Source: Turbatrix aceti (Eukaryota > Nematoda > Chromadorea > Rhabditida > Panagrolaimidae). From it: a stretch of 64,000 bases of DNA. The notes beneath the pieces are model-generated. The model was not told the origin of the DNA, ran no database searches, and saw only the letters and a program-made list of their open reading frames with translations. Numbering within the stretch: position 1 is the first letter of the stretch; each line of letters starts with the position of its first letter. Position numbers and translations under genes: made by a program. Of the stretch, positions 1-11,500 are shown one piece after another. The stretch is taken from the NCBI GenBank assembly GCA_963969345.1, contig OZ017769.1:5459725-5523724 (forward strand). The letters are read 5' to 3'.

Positions 1-937
1 TAAAAGGTGCGGGTGCTTATTTTGCTGTCGAAGAGAAAAAAGAAAACAGAAGCATCCAGAAAAATCCTTGTTAGGCTCTTTATAATCTGTGTTCTTCTTT
101 TCTGTCGAAAATCGAATCCGATGGGAACAAGAAACGCTCATGTCTGCTCCGATTCAGCGCAGAGTGTGTGAAAAAGTCGTAATCGTCATTTTAATGAAGA
201 CCGGCGATTGCGATTGTGATTGGCGTCTGTTGACGGAGAGCAAAAGGGTTTGTTTGACGGTTTGCAAGCGGAACCAGGAAGTTTCAATGCGATGTGCACC
301 AGTTCAGCCATCACACACACGTCTGCGCGGAGTCGTCAGATTTTTTACTTCTTGTTGACGTCGTTCGTCTCCGCGGGGCTCGCAGGCGACGTACGCTTGC
401 TTGATTCGGATTGGATTGTGCGTCAAGTGTGAACAAGGAAGAATTTGTCGTGACTGCGCTTCGATTCGCACGGTCCTCGGGAAAATAGGGGATGCTTTTT
501 TGCCAGGTTTTTTGGTTTTGTTTTATTTTGTTTTCTCGCTGTGAATGTGAGATGTGAGACGAGACACAGGTGAGCGTCGATGTGACAGCGACGGATCGAG
601 GTCGCGAATGAATTGATTTTGCAAGGATACCGATTTCGCCTGTACACCACCGCCGCCGCCGCTGCTTGCGCTTTGAACTGTCACTCACTCACCTTGGTGT
701 CGAACGAGCGAGCGCTGTGGTGGAGCAGAGGGACTCGGATGATGATGCTGCGCAGATGGAGATAGCGAGGAGCAGGGGATGCATAGGAGCAGACAAATTG
801 TAAACAAATTGACCCACGTCTGGACTGAGCCTGATGACGTTATCTGACATGAAATGTGCAAAACACGACGGAAAAAAACTGAAAAGAGGAAATAATTTTG
901 AAAAAAAAAAACAGCATCTGACGGTATTTTTCTGCAG
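1..937 (+). other. Intron or upstream non-coding part of the CREB3-type gene
   Basis: No basic DNA-binding region of the bZIP protein is readable here, so its upstream exons probably lie before the window and this stretch is intron, or partly an alternative first exon. It ends in the acceptor tttttctgcag at 937. The open frames at 89-358 and 685-1024 show no family signature. Confidence 0.5.
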
Positions 938-1855
938 GAATACATCGAAGACCTCGAAGGCAGGGTCGAGGCATGCACGAAGGACAACTTTGAACTCAAA
1001 CAACAGATGGAGATGCTCCGGCACGAAAACGAGAAACTCCTCGCTCAGCTGCGCAAGTTCCAGGCCAACTTTGGCAATGCGAACAAGCGAACGACCCAGG
1101 CAGGCACGTGTCTCGCCGTGATGCTGCTCTCCGTCTGCCTCCTCGTCGCGCCCAACATGTCCCCCCTCAACGCACAGAAGCAGCAGAACCTCACGAGCGA
1201 CGAGCCAGCTCCTCAGGTGCCCAAATCGTCGTCGACGACGACGACATCAGGAGGCCGCCTCCCTACGCAGCGGCCCATCGGCTCGTCACGCACGCTGCAG
1301 TACGCGGCGGACAACTCGTCCTCCCGCCTTGAGTACTGCGACGCCGACGAGGCGTACGAGCCTGCTCCCCCGAAGCAGCTTCCGAAGCAGTACTCGCACC
1401 AACACGAGCAGGAGCGTCACATCTCGCCCCCTGTCGTCACATTCGCGTCGCAGGGCGAGGTGAGTCCCGATGGCTCGCTCTCGCCTCCCAGCATCGGTCT
1501 CGTCCAGAAACCGATGCAGCCCCGTGTCATCAAGGTAGCGGCCCCGCACGGAATGCCCGCTCGACCCCACCAGGTTGTCTACAAGCAGCCCAACGGCGCG
1601 TACGTCCGCAAGCTGGGCCAGCACCCATCCTACCCCCAGCAGCAGCAGCCCTTCATCCGCGTCCTGCCGCGCGCCATGCCGCCTCTGTCGAACACCTCGA
1701 CGTCTACAGCGCCGATCGTCGCTCCCCGGCATCACGCGGCCTTCGACCAGGCCCGCTACGCGACGACCATCCTCGCAGGGCCCCGGAAGGGCATGCAGGT
1801 ACTCTCCAGCAGCGGCCTGCCGCCCAAGCGCCTCAGACTCGACTCTGAGCTCTGA
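938..1855 (+). CDS. crh-2-like: CREB3/OASIS-family membrane-bound bZIP transcription factor, 3' exon only
   Basis: This is the last coding exon (305 codons plus stop) of an ER-anchored bZIP factor of the CREB3/CREB3L group. It opens in frame directly after the acceptor at 937 with the leucine zipper (YIEDLEGRVEACTKDN, then a leucine heptad through LLAQLRKFQ). A single hydrophobic segment follows at about codons 54-73 (AGTCLAVMLLSVCLLVAPNM). The order zipper, short KRTTQAGTC linker, membrane segment is diagnostic of CREB3 proteins, which are released from the ER/Golgi membrane by site-1 and site-2 proteases and then act in the nucleus. The remaining 230 residues are the lumenal tail, rich in Pro, Gln and Ser, and are not alignable by eye. 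The basic region and activation domain are missing because they lie upstream. Family assignment is firm; the exact orthologue is inferred. Confidence 0.85.
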   Translation, partial: EYIEDLEGRVEACTKDNFELKQQMEMLRHENEKLLAQLRKFQANFGNANKRTTQAGTCLAVMLLSVCLLVAPNMSPLNAQKQQNLTSDEPAPQVPKSSSTTTTSGGRLPTQRPIGSSRTLQYAADNSSSRLEYCDADEAYEPAPPKQLPKQYSHQHEQERHISPPVVTFASQGEVSPDGSLSPPSIGLVQKPMQPRVIKVAAPHGMPARPHQVVYKQPNGAYVRKLGQHPSYPQQQQPFIRVLPRAMPPLSNTSTSTAPIVAPRHHAAFDQARYATTILAGPRKGMQVLSSSGLPPKRLRLDSEL

Positions 1856-3495
1856 AGGAACTTTTTTCGCAACTTTTGTGTTTTTTTCTCTCTTTCTCGC
1901 TAGTCCTAGAGTTTTTTGTCCAGAATTAACGAATTTATTCTAAATATTTAACGTCGCTATTTATGGTTCACTATTTATCGCTCCAAGCTTGAATTTCTTG
2001 CTTGTATCAATCACCACATCGCCGGAAGACGGCGCCACATCGTTCACTCTTCCTTCTTGTTTTTCTCTTTCTTCGGGTTTCTCCTTTCACTCTAGCACCC
2101 ATGGTGAGATGGGTTGTTGTCCATCCCTCCCGGCGTCCTAGCCAGTCTGATCGCGCCGTTTTTGTTGAAGCCTCAGACTCGGTTGGTGGTCGGCATTTGT
2201 GCCGCCTTCGTCGCCGGGAGCGGTCAACGACGTGTCTGGTCGGAAGACGTCTTCATCTTCTTCTTCTTCTCCTCCTCCACTCCTTTGAAGGCGTAATATC
2301 ACAGTAACCGCCCTCCCCTCTTCTTTCTACCTACTCTGGCACTGTCGGCTTTTGTATTTTTTGTTTTGCCCCAACCCGACCGTGATTGTAGCCTGACACG
2401 AACCGTCTCTACCTTCTTCTCCCATCTTTGGCCCCTTTTGTTACTTTTTTTTTCTTTTTGTCTATCTTTGGTTTTGTTTTTTTTTGTAATAAATTGTAAA
2501 TGCAGCTGACGGCTGATGATGAGGAGGGGAACGGGGGGACCATATTCGCCCTGGACTTTTTGCCGTCGGCAGAACGTCGTTTCCGTCTTTGGCTGATAAC
2601 GGCCGGCAGGGGTTATGTATTCGGCTTTATAGCTTCGCGAAAGAGCCGATGCCGCATTTTGCTCTTTTTCGACCATAAAGAACATCATTTGGCCTGCAAA
2701 AGCCCCGCCGACAGTCACTATTCATAACTTGGCACGACATGACAACTTGAAAACGTGAAAAACAAAGTTTTATCTAAAAAAATGCTCATGGAAGCCAAAA
2801 TAATTCAAAAAAGAGTAAAAAGGATGCTAAATAATCAAATCATGATTTTTTACGCTATTTTCGAATTTTTCTAAAATTTAGCTGAAAGTAACAATTTTTT
2901 TACACAAAACTTTTTTTAGGCCGCAAAGACCGTTTTGAGAGCCTTGATAGCAACCGGCTTGAACACGATGCTCGAGGTGTGTGTGGCGTAATTAAAAGCA
3001 TGTTTGCAACGTTTGTTGACAGACGGCATCGTTCAATGCGGAATAAATCTCCCATTCATTCATCTGGCCCCGCGTCAACTCTGGGATTTATCGCCCCTCG
3101 GAGGAGATAGAAGATCGGAGCTGTGATGTGTTGTATAATGTGAATGAATAAATACAAAATGGTTTTGTATGTGTGTGCATGTATGTATGTGGGATGGGAC
3201 CAAAGTTGCAACAGAGACTGACTTCACTCGTTGTTTACGTTACTCACCGGCAGATGTCATGTCAACCCGCCGAAAAAGAGAGAGGCCAGAAAGAGAGATC
3301 GCATGCTCACGTAACCGGTTTGCCGGGTTTTCTCGCCGTGACCCCTAACATAAGCCGATTGCTTTCGCTGTGATTGCCAGCCCCACCAACCTGGGCCCCG
3401 AGGGCAGCAGGAGCTGCCTCACATCAGTCTCGCACATCTGCTTTCACTCGACCCGCGTGTGTTTACGTTTCGTCTCGCTCGTCGTGCAGAATTCG
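1856..3495. other. 3' UTR of the CREB3-type gene and intergenic DNA
   Basis: AATAAA signals occur near 2489, 3042 and 3147, any of which could end the upstream transcript. The T-rich 2440-2490 stretch fits a 3' UTR. I see no convincing coding exon on either strand. Confidence 0.5.
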
Positions 3496-4749
3496 ATGAT
3501 GACGTTTTCTCAAATGACGGCCCGTCTCCCGACTGCCGCAATCTGGTGCTTTGGTCTTGCCCTGCTGGTGGTCCCGGTCGACGGCGATGGTTACGGCCTA
3601 TATCCATACCGCTATGAGGGTACGTCCAGAAAATTGTCAAAAAAAAAGCGTGCTACCACACTGTTCCAATTTGAAAAAAATCGAGTACTCACTCAGAGTC
3701 GACACTTAAACTCAAGATCGACTCATTTTGACCAAAATTTGGCTCTAGAACCGATTAAAAAAATATTTTTTATAGAAAATGCACAAAAAAACACCAAAAT
3801 GTATGCAATTTTTAGCATTAATGAATTTTGAACAAGAAATACTGAAAATTAATAAAAGTAGTAAATTTTTTCGCAAAAAGGCGCATTTTCTTCTAAAAAG
3901 TCCGGATTGGACTCGACTTTTTTGAAAAAAATGAATGGACTTTAATTTTTCACTCTCGACTTTCAATTCGGGATTCGGAGTCGTTGGAACACTTTTACCA
4001 ACCGTTTTTTTCAGGCAGGGCTCTAGCGAACGCGAACGCGGATCCCAAAGCCTACGGCCAGTTTCAGTAAGTGCATAATCGTTGTTTCTATGACGGAAGA
4101 ACCCGTTTTAGATCCTGGCAGCCGCCTTGCCTCTACGAGCGTCTTCAGTTCTGCTCAGGTGATTTTTTCAATTTTCAATCTGGCGCCTTGTCTTTTCGTT
4201 TGTTTCGAATTTGATTGAACAAATTAAAACAAAACAAACCGAGTTGATTGCGCAGCGGCAGCCGGGGCTGGTTTATCGCCTAATAATTTTCCTGGCGACC
4301 AAGACTTTGTTCTTCCTCAAAAAAATTTTCCCTGGAGCTACAATAAACGTAATTTTTCAGACTGGAGCCTCGTCTACGAGCTCCGAGCGGTCTACCAGTA
4401 CCTGAACCTCACCTCACCTGACCTGGCCAATGTCTCATCACTCGCCCAGGACTGGGACGTGGACGGCGTGCGGGAAGCCATCTACGGCCTGTTGGACTCG
4501 CGTCTGGACACGCCCCACCGCAACAAGGCCCTGCAGCTGCTCGAAACCGTCGCGCCGCCCAACTCCTTCCTGGACGCGCTCTCCGCGTTTACCCCGGCCC
4601 AGCGGCAACACGTCCTCCAGCTCGTACAGCTCGGACGCTACGCCGATCTCTTTGCCGTCGCTCGGGGCATTGTCATCTCGCTGCCCTTCGAGGATCAGCC
4701 TCAGGCGGACCGATTTGTCCGAATCCTGCAAATGTTTCTCTTTTACTGA
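3496..4749 (+). CDS. Secreted protein of unknown function
   Basis: Four exons join in frame: 3496-3619, 4015-4066, 4112-4158 and 4361-4749, giving about 203 residues. The N terminus carries a clear signal peptide (hydrophobic core AAIWCFGLALLVVPV, probable cleavage after VDG). The mature part starts Tyr/Gly-rich and has two cysteines in the third exon. It then forms a helical-looking C-terminal region of about 130 residues with many Leu, Arg and Gln. The start was chosen because it gives the signal peptide; an upstream frame opens at 3370 but adds no recognisable sequence. I recognise no domain. It lies on the same strand as the glycosyltransferase that follows 0.6 kb downstream. The first intron holds a dispersed repeat shared with two other genes here. 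Confidence 0.65.
3660..3995. repeat. Dispersed intronic element, copy 1 (terminal motif GTTCCAA / CGACTCC)
   Basis: The intron begins with tgttccaatttg and ends with ggagtcgttggaacac, which are imperfect inverted ends. The inner text gactcattttgaccaaaatt and agaaccgattaaaaa recurs in the introns at 6376-6606 and, inverted, at 19520-19790. This indicates a small non-autonomous element of about 0.3 kb. Confidence 0.5.
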
Positions 4750-5355
4750 TCGAACTTTTTGAACTTTATGAATCCTGCCGTAGTCTTTGCTCGCATTGAT
4801 ATCGCCTAGTATCTATCACCTGAGAAAGAAGCTGTAAAATTACCTTTCTCAGAAGCTGTAAAATACGAATATAAAAAATAAGTTGAAAAATGCCTGGAAT
4901 GTTTTGCTTATCGTGGTCCGGGAAGTGGAAATGGGCAGGGGCAGACTGATGAGCAGCGTTCGTTCGTTCGCTTCAAACAGCCAGCTACTGTGAATATAAA
5001 CAATGTCCGGTTGACTGTTTTGCCGTAATTCAAGCTGCATTGCTTGGGGTGACGGAAAACAGCCCCACAGCCCGGATCCCGTCCTGATCGTCCCTATCTT
5101 CCGGTTGGCTGTCGGGGCCATGACCGGGGCTGTGGCTGTGGCTCTTCACTTCACTTTTGCTCCCCGTAACTGTGTTTCGATCAATCGGGTGTTTCTGCAA
5201 AAAAACTGACAATGAGTGCATTTTCTTACTCACCCTTGCATTTTCGTTTTCTAACGTACATAAACATAAAACAGTCACCTCACCTCACCGGCCCCATTCA
5301 ATCGAGCATCAGTCTGCAAAAAAATACAATTTTTAACTTAAAAAACTCTTTCAGA
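4750..5355. other. Intergenic region and 5' leader of the glycosyltransferase gene
   Basis: The only notable site is the acceptor ctctttcag ending at 5354, one base before the next start codon. This fits a trans-splice site or a 5' UTR intron. No other feature is visible. Confidence 0.45.
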
Positions 5356-7006
5356 ATGCCGGGCTTCCACCTCACGTCCAAGACCTTTTATCGCGCCTGT
5401 CTCTTCATTACAGCGGGCCTCTTACTCATATTTTTCTACTTCAACGGCCTCTCCGGCGTGCCATCTGTCGGTTCTGGTTTGAAACCTGTTGCCAAGCCGA
5501 GGGTCTTTGAGTAAGTGCATTCACCCCATTTTTCCATGTTTCCATGTTGCCCGACTTTGTGACTTCTTAAGAGCGTCCTCTTACGCGCACTTCTGTGGCG
5601 TGCCTTCCGTCATCGCTGCTGATCAACCAACAGACCCCCAAAGAATCACGCTGGTGTTGCACGCGTCGTTTGACCGGATATCCCTTCGTCTGGCGGATCA
5701 GATCGAAAATTGGGACGGTCCGGTGTCCCTGGCCGTTGTTTTTCCAACAAATACGTCACTGGATGATCCATCAATTGCTTGTACCTTCCGGGTGCTGCGT
5801 GCGCTCCGACGGAGACGTCCAGCGGTGGCAAAGAGCCTTGATGTCCATTTTCTCATCCCCAAAAGCACAAATAGCAGCTGTCAGAGTCTTAAAATCGACA
5901 GGACCTATCCGGGAGACCACAAAGAAATGTTTTCTTCCTCCAGCTGTGGCCAGAAAGCCTGTGGCACCCCCCTGCGTGGCCTGTACACCATCGGGGCATA
6001 CCCCGTCAACTACGCGCGCAACTACGCTCGCAACAACTCCCGAACGATGTACATTGTCATAGCAGATTTGGATCACTTCTTCAGTGAAGGTTTTGAAAAA
6101 CGCATGCTGGACTTGGCCCAGAGCATGTTGCAGGGAGAAAAAGCGAAAACAGCGTTGGTTTATCGTATTTTTGAGATCGCAAATCACGTCCAGCTGATGC
6201 CAAAAGACAAGAGCGAGCTCATGGCGCTCTACGATACGGGTGACGCGGCCGAGTTCCATCACCACTACGGCGCTCATGCCATTCCGGGACTCAAGGAGTG
6301 GTTTGCGCATTCTGATGATCCTCAAGGAAACCTCAGCGTTCAGCTTTTTCAACCGTAAGTCATTTTTGACGACAACTGAAAAATAGACTCTGATTCTCGA
6401 TTCTAGAACTCATTTTGACCAAAATTTTGTTTCCATTAGAACCGATTAAAAATATTTTTTATAAATATTTTTTGTAAATATTAAAAATATTAAAAAAATA
6501 TTTTTTTAAATATAAAAAAACGCCAAAAATTTTTTTTTTTAAATACAAAAAAATAATACAAAAAATTAATAAAAATAGTGATTTTCGAATCGAAGTCGGT
6601 GAAACACTAATCTGAACCCAATTTTGTTCCAGGTACAAGAAACACGAATGGGAACCCCAGTTCGTATCTCTCAACACGATACCGTACCACGACGTCTCCT
6701 TTTCGTACCCTTTGAGAGACAATACCGTTTTGGTAAGGGCGTAGAGTATCGTATGACGTGCAAAAAAGTCAGTCACCTGTTTTTCAGCGCTGGGAGATGT
6801 GTTGTGTGGGATACTCATTCGCAGTCGTAAACGACGTCTTCATGTATCACCCAGGGATGCCGAGTGGCGACAAGAATCAGCTTATGCACCTGGTGCGCTT
6901 CCTCATTCGACCCCGGGCGCAGAAAGCGTTTTCCTCGTTTGCACTTCGCATGAATCTCACCCATCCCGAGACGCAGGGTCGATGCGTGCCCCGGAAGCTT
7001 GTCTGA
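5356..7006 (+). CDS. GT49-like Golgi glycosyltransferase (B4GAT1/LARGE C-terminal type)
   Basis: Exons 5356-5510, 5572-6354, 6633-6732 and 6788-7006 join to about 418 residues. The protein is type II: a short cytosolic tail, a membrane anchor at about residues 14-35 (ACLFITAGLLLIFFYF), then a lumenal catalytic domain. The family is shown by QRITLVLHASFDRIS, by the NYARNNSRTMYIVIADLDHFF segment whose DLD is the metal-binding DxD motif, and by RWEMCCVGYSFAVVNDVFMYHPG near the C terminus, which matches the end of GT49 enzymes. GT49 enzymes add glucuronic acid or GlcNAc in dystroglycan-type or lactosamine chains; the substrate here cannot be read from sequence. The start lies one base after a T-rich 3' splice site. 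Intron 2 contains a dispersed repeat. Confidence 0.8.
6376..6606. repeat. Dispersed intronic element, copy 2
   Basis: The intron shares actcattttgaccaaaatt, agaaccgattaaaaat and the end sequence cgaagtcggtgaaacacta with the introns at 3660-3995 and 19520-19790. The centre is extremely A/T-rich (tttttataaatatttttt repeats). Confidence 0.45.
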
Positions 7007-7277
7007 CGTATACTGTTGACGAGTCAGGCAGTCTGATTCATTCACGTGGGCCTATCGAAGGAGATAGCAAGCGATACTGTGCACCGCACCCCCCGAATCG
7101 ATACCCGCGTTGTCTTTGTCAGCCAGCAGTGGTAAAGCAACCAAAACACTCCGCATCCATCGCCTTGCCAGGTGTGCACACGACGTTTTTTATTCGACAC
7201 GCATCGCGCAAACGTACCTCTGTAGGCAGTGTCCTCTTAGATCTCGACTCGTCTCTACACGCATTCCACCATCCGCC

Positions 7278-8045
7278 ATGACTCGTTTTGTTACCAAATC
7301 GGCTCTCGTTGTTGGTAAGTGAATGGGCCCAGGCCGGAGCGAGGTCGGATTTAATCCGATGATGTTCAATGTTAAACCTCTTTTTTTTTTATTTTGGGTA
7401 CTTTTGAGGTCGTTTTGGACAAATGTGTTGATTTTGACGGAAATGATTCGCGCGAAAATATTTTTTTTGAAACGGGCTTTGATTTTGCGAAAAAAAAACA
7501 TGGCTTGTTTTGAAGTCAACATTTTTTTGCTTGGGTTTTCAATTGATAAAAAATAGTGATGGAGGGGGTTTTGTGTTGAAAAATGGCGCCAAGCATCAAA
7601 ATAGGTGTTGGAAAAATTCATAAAAAAAATTTATTAATTTTAGGATGTCTCTTGTTCTTTGTGGTTTCATTTCACGCCATTGAAGCGCAAGATGCCATTG
7701 ACGTACCTGATTTGACTACAACTGGCTCCAATGTATTCATTCCAGAAGAACTAGCCGGTTCTGGAAGTCCTGAAACAACAACTGAAAAACCAACAGAATC
7801 TACGAAGGCAAACGAAGACCCCACAACGACGACGGAGGAGCCAAAAGATCCTACCCCGACGATAATCTATCACGGCGTCGCGCTAGGCAACGTGTTCCGT
7901 GAGTCCCCTTCCACCCCCCAAAAAATACCTAAGCCCTCTTTCAGTGGGAATCATCTTCGGCATGCTCCTCTCAGCAGTGCTCTTTGTTGCCTACAAAATT
8001 TGGTACGACAGCCGGAAGAACAATGCCAACCTAAGAGTATATTAA
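7278..8045 (+). CDS. Small type I membrane protein with Thr/Glu-rich ectodomain
   Basis: Exons 7278-7314, 7644-7898 and 7945-8045 give 130 residues. There is a signal peptide (GCLLFFVVSFHAIEAQ) and a Thr/Pro/Glu-rich stalk containing ETTTEKPTESTK and PTTTTEEPKDPTP. The stalk also has an acidic-flanked AGSGSPE that resembles a glycosaminoglycan attachment site. A transmembrane helix follows (GIIFGMLLSAVLFVAYKIW) with a short basic tail ending NNANLRVY. The layout recalls syndecan-like or mucin-like membrane proteins, but the tail lacks the syndecan C1 and EFYA motifs, so I make no family call. It starts 271 bases after the glycosyltransferase stop on the same strand, so an operon is possible. 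Confidence 0.65.
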
Positions 8046-8573
8046 CGGCATTCATCCAATTGCTACACATCAAGTTCACTTCTTTTTTTAAACATAATCA
8101 ATCACCTGTTTCGTGTGCAAATAATATTATTTTACAATAAAGTCACTATAAAATCAGAACCTATCGTTATCAAGAGTTGATAAGCACATAATCGGGAACG
8201 GAAAAAGAAAAAAAATATTGCAACAACGCCAGATAAGTGCTGTCGAAGGAAAGTATGTATGTACTTCCCCCGCACTGTCGCCTATAAAATATAGCAACTT
8301 CGGAGACAAACAAGATCCAGGATCTTTCGAAAAAACATGTGGAACGTATATCGGTTTTTTGAATAACTGACAAAAATTCAAAAATGTGTTTGGGACTCCT
8401 GAAACGATTTCCGCAGCCCGTTGAACGTTCGCAGCGTGCGCGCAGAAACTCTCCCTCGTGTTGTTTGTTTGAATTTGTTGGTCCGCGTTCTTTCGTTTTC
8501 GCCGGCTGCATGCAGCTTATTCGTAACGGAACTTTGTTTATTGCTTACTTCCAGTTCCCAAATTCACGAGACA
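8046..8573. other. Intergenic region, ZCCHC8 promoter side
   Basis: An AATAAA at about 8136 may end the small membrane-protein transcript. A TATA-like tataaaat lies near 8283. Nothing else is recognisable. Confidence 0.4.
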
Positions 8574-11500
8574 ATGTCGTCCGATGAAATCGTGTTTCTC
8601 GAGCCGCCACCTCCACCGCCGACTCTTCCAGACGTATGTTTATCCCAAAAATTGGATTTTTTTACGGTAGTATCACTTTTCAGAAGCCAGTAAACCGCGA
8701 AGAAGGCGAGTTATCTTCCGAAGACGGTGATTCGGAGGTTGAAGTGCTATACTGCAAAAAGGAGCGACGGTCGGTGGTTGTCGAAGAAAAACCCGAGCCG
8801 GACGATGCCGAAATCTGTCTTTCGTCCGACGACGACGACGCTGGCGTTTCCGTGAGCGATGAATTGTTCTTCGAAGACCGAACTGCGGGCGACGACGCTG
8901 AGGAAGTCGAGCAACCCGAAATCAACGCTCACGGAGACGCGTCACTATTTGGCATCGATTTGACCGATCCTACCATTTTCAACACCCCAAATAGCAATCT
9001 AAACTGCTTCAATTGTCTTGGCGCCCATAGCGTAGCGGATTGCAAGCAGCCCATCGACAATCGTCGGATTGAACAGCGTCGGCGGAAGTTCAGGGAACAG
9101 AACAATCGTACCACGTAGGTTTCTTTGGAATTGATACACTTATCATCGTTTCTTGCGTTTTTTGATTATTCACACGGTTGATGTATTTTTTTATTACAGA
9201 GCAAGGGAAGTGCTATCTACGTATACGCCAGGCACGATATCGAAGGAGCTGAGGAAAGCACTCAACATCAGAAGTGACGAATATCCGGAATGGGTGGTCA
9301 GAATGCGGCGCGCGGGGCCTCTGGAGGGCTATCCACCGGGGTACCTTGAACTGTGAGTCTTTTTTTCTTGCTTACTCAATGTTACGCAATGTGTGCATTT
9401 ATTTTTGTTCACCAAGGCTCTCAAGACTATCATTGCGACCCTGGCCTAAAATGGGCCGCATTCCGTCAAAAAATTATATATTTGTACTAAATTTTTAAAA
9501 ATTCGAAAATGTCGTACAAAAATGCACGATTTGTTTACTTTGCATCTTTTTATTAATTTTTTTAACTATTTTGGCTTTCATGAACGTTTTTTTTGGATTC
9601 AATTTTGTGAAGTGAATTTTGTTATGATTTTTTCAATTTTTTGCTGTGTTTTTCGGGGCGATTTCGGGTGAGCAAAATTTTTTTATAAAAGTTTCCAAAA
9701 AATCGGCCTGTTGAGAGTTTTGTTAACAGAACCGTGAAATTCTTGAAATTGTGTGTTGTTGTTCAGGTTGACGGAATCAGAAAAGAAGGTACACTTTTTC
9801 ACGACGGACACGAGTCTATCGACCGTCGCTGAGAAAGAATTCGCCCTCGACGAGTCACTCATCGTCTACTACGACGGCTTCAACGTCATCAATCCAAAAT
9901 CAAGGGCCGAACGCGAGTTCATCAAATCCTGCAACATCAAGTGGAAGCCCTACACGAAGGAGTCCTACGCCGCGGAGCTCAAGGACTACGTCTTTCAACA
10001 CATCCTGGACGAACGCCGGCAATCATCGGTGGTCCGCCAGTCGGTGGGAAGCAAACGGCATTTCGCCCCGCCTGAAGACGTTCCGCCGCCGAAGCGAGGT
10101 TTGTGATTTGCTTTGATCTCTTTTTTTCGTAGCTTTGTTGTACTTTTTATGTTGTTGTCGCTTCTGTTTTAACGCTCTGCTCATTTCTTTTTTATCCACA
10201 GTCTTTTTTGCCTCTACACACACACACCGGACGAGTCTGTGCTTCGGGGGACCCCTATGCTTTTTTTTCAGAAGAAATGAAGAGTGCTCGTCGAGCGCAA
10301 CGCGCCAATCTCAAAGCTTTGAAAGAGGCGGTCAATCGCGATGCTGCCGTTCTCGACGATCCAAACCTGCAGCTCAGCAAGTTTGAATCCAAAAAACAGC
10401 GTCGGCTGAACGAGAAGGCTGCTAGCAGGATGATTCGTGGAATCCTGGCTTCCAATGATGTACCACAGGAAGCTAACTGTGAAAATCCCACTGCCAATGC
10501 AAAGCAAAACGGTTCAAAAAATATAAACGCGTTAATCAATACTGGTGATAAGAATACAGGTGATCAAGTGAAAAATACGGTGAAAGAAAGCCCAGCGAAG
10601 ACTCCCGATGTGAATAACTCCCGACCCAATGCGAAGAAGATGAAAGCGAAGAAAGAACCCCCTGTGAAATCCAAGAATCCGAAAAAGGCCGAAACGAGTG
10701 CAGAGAATCCGAAAAACCCTCCTAAAATACCAAAATCACCGGTTGAATCAAAGAATGCCAAAGAGTCGTCCAAAAATGCCCAAGCGAATGCAGCACCCTC
10801 AAAGACATCCAAAACAACGGTGGAACAGAGCAAAGAGAAGAAAGAGATCGTCCGAACTCTTGAAAGCGATTTTGAACGTTCATACGCTATTGCGCCGCGT
10901 CAAGTCCCGTCATATTCACTCAAATCACTCACAATACCGAGAAAAGAAGTGCCCAAGCCACCGATGAACACTGCGGTCTGCGCTTGTATCAATTTAATAA
11001 CCGTTGAGCCTTGTGAGTCCATTTCCGCTGCTACGGTTGAGGATGACGAACCTCAGGATATCTGGGGTGCCGTTGCTCGACCGTCGCAACCACAAAAACC
11101 ACGCGACGATACTTGGGGCGTTGTGGATCAATCAGCGGACCAACCAAAACTAAATATCGTATTCATGAGCGGAAATTATGAAATACCGAAACCTGCACAG
11201 ACTAAGTTGGACAGACGACTCGAGAAACAGCAAAACCGTCTGGAAACCAAAGCTGCGAGGTTGAAGAAAAACCAGAAAGAAGCCATCATCGAACCTAATC
11301 CTCCCAAACCTGTTAAAAATGCTATTCGTAACCCGCCGGAAAAGATTGAAATCCCCGCCCGTGGCAAACGCGCGAAAGGTGGTCGCCACCAGCCTGAATT
11401 CAACAATCCTCCCTCCGATCCAGAGCAGGAGGAAATGGACTTCCGGATGGCGAACGCACTCTCTCGCCTGCACCTGCCTCCTGTCGACAAGGAGGAGGAA

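Noticed and set aside
2299..2718. 139-codon frame on the minus strand in the CREB3 3' flank
   Set aside because: Low-complexity Lys/Arg translation of a T-rich 3' UTR, no domain.
5771..6352. 193-codon frame on the minus strand
   Set aside because: Antisense shadow of the GT49-like exon 2.
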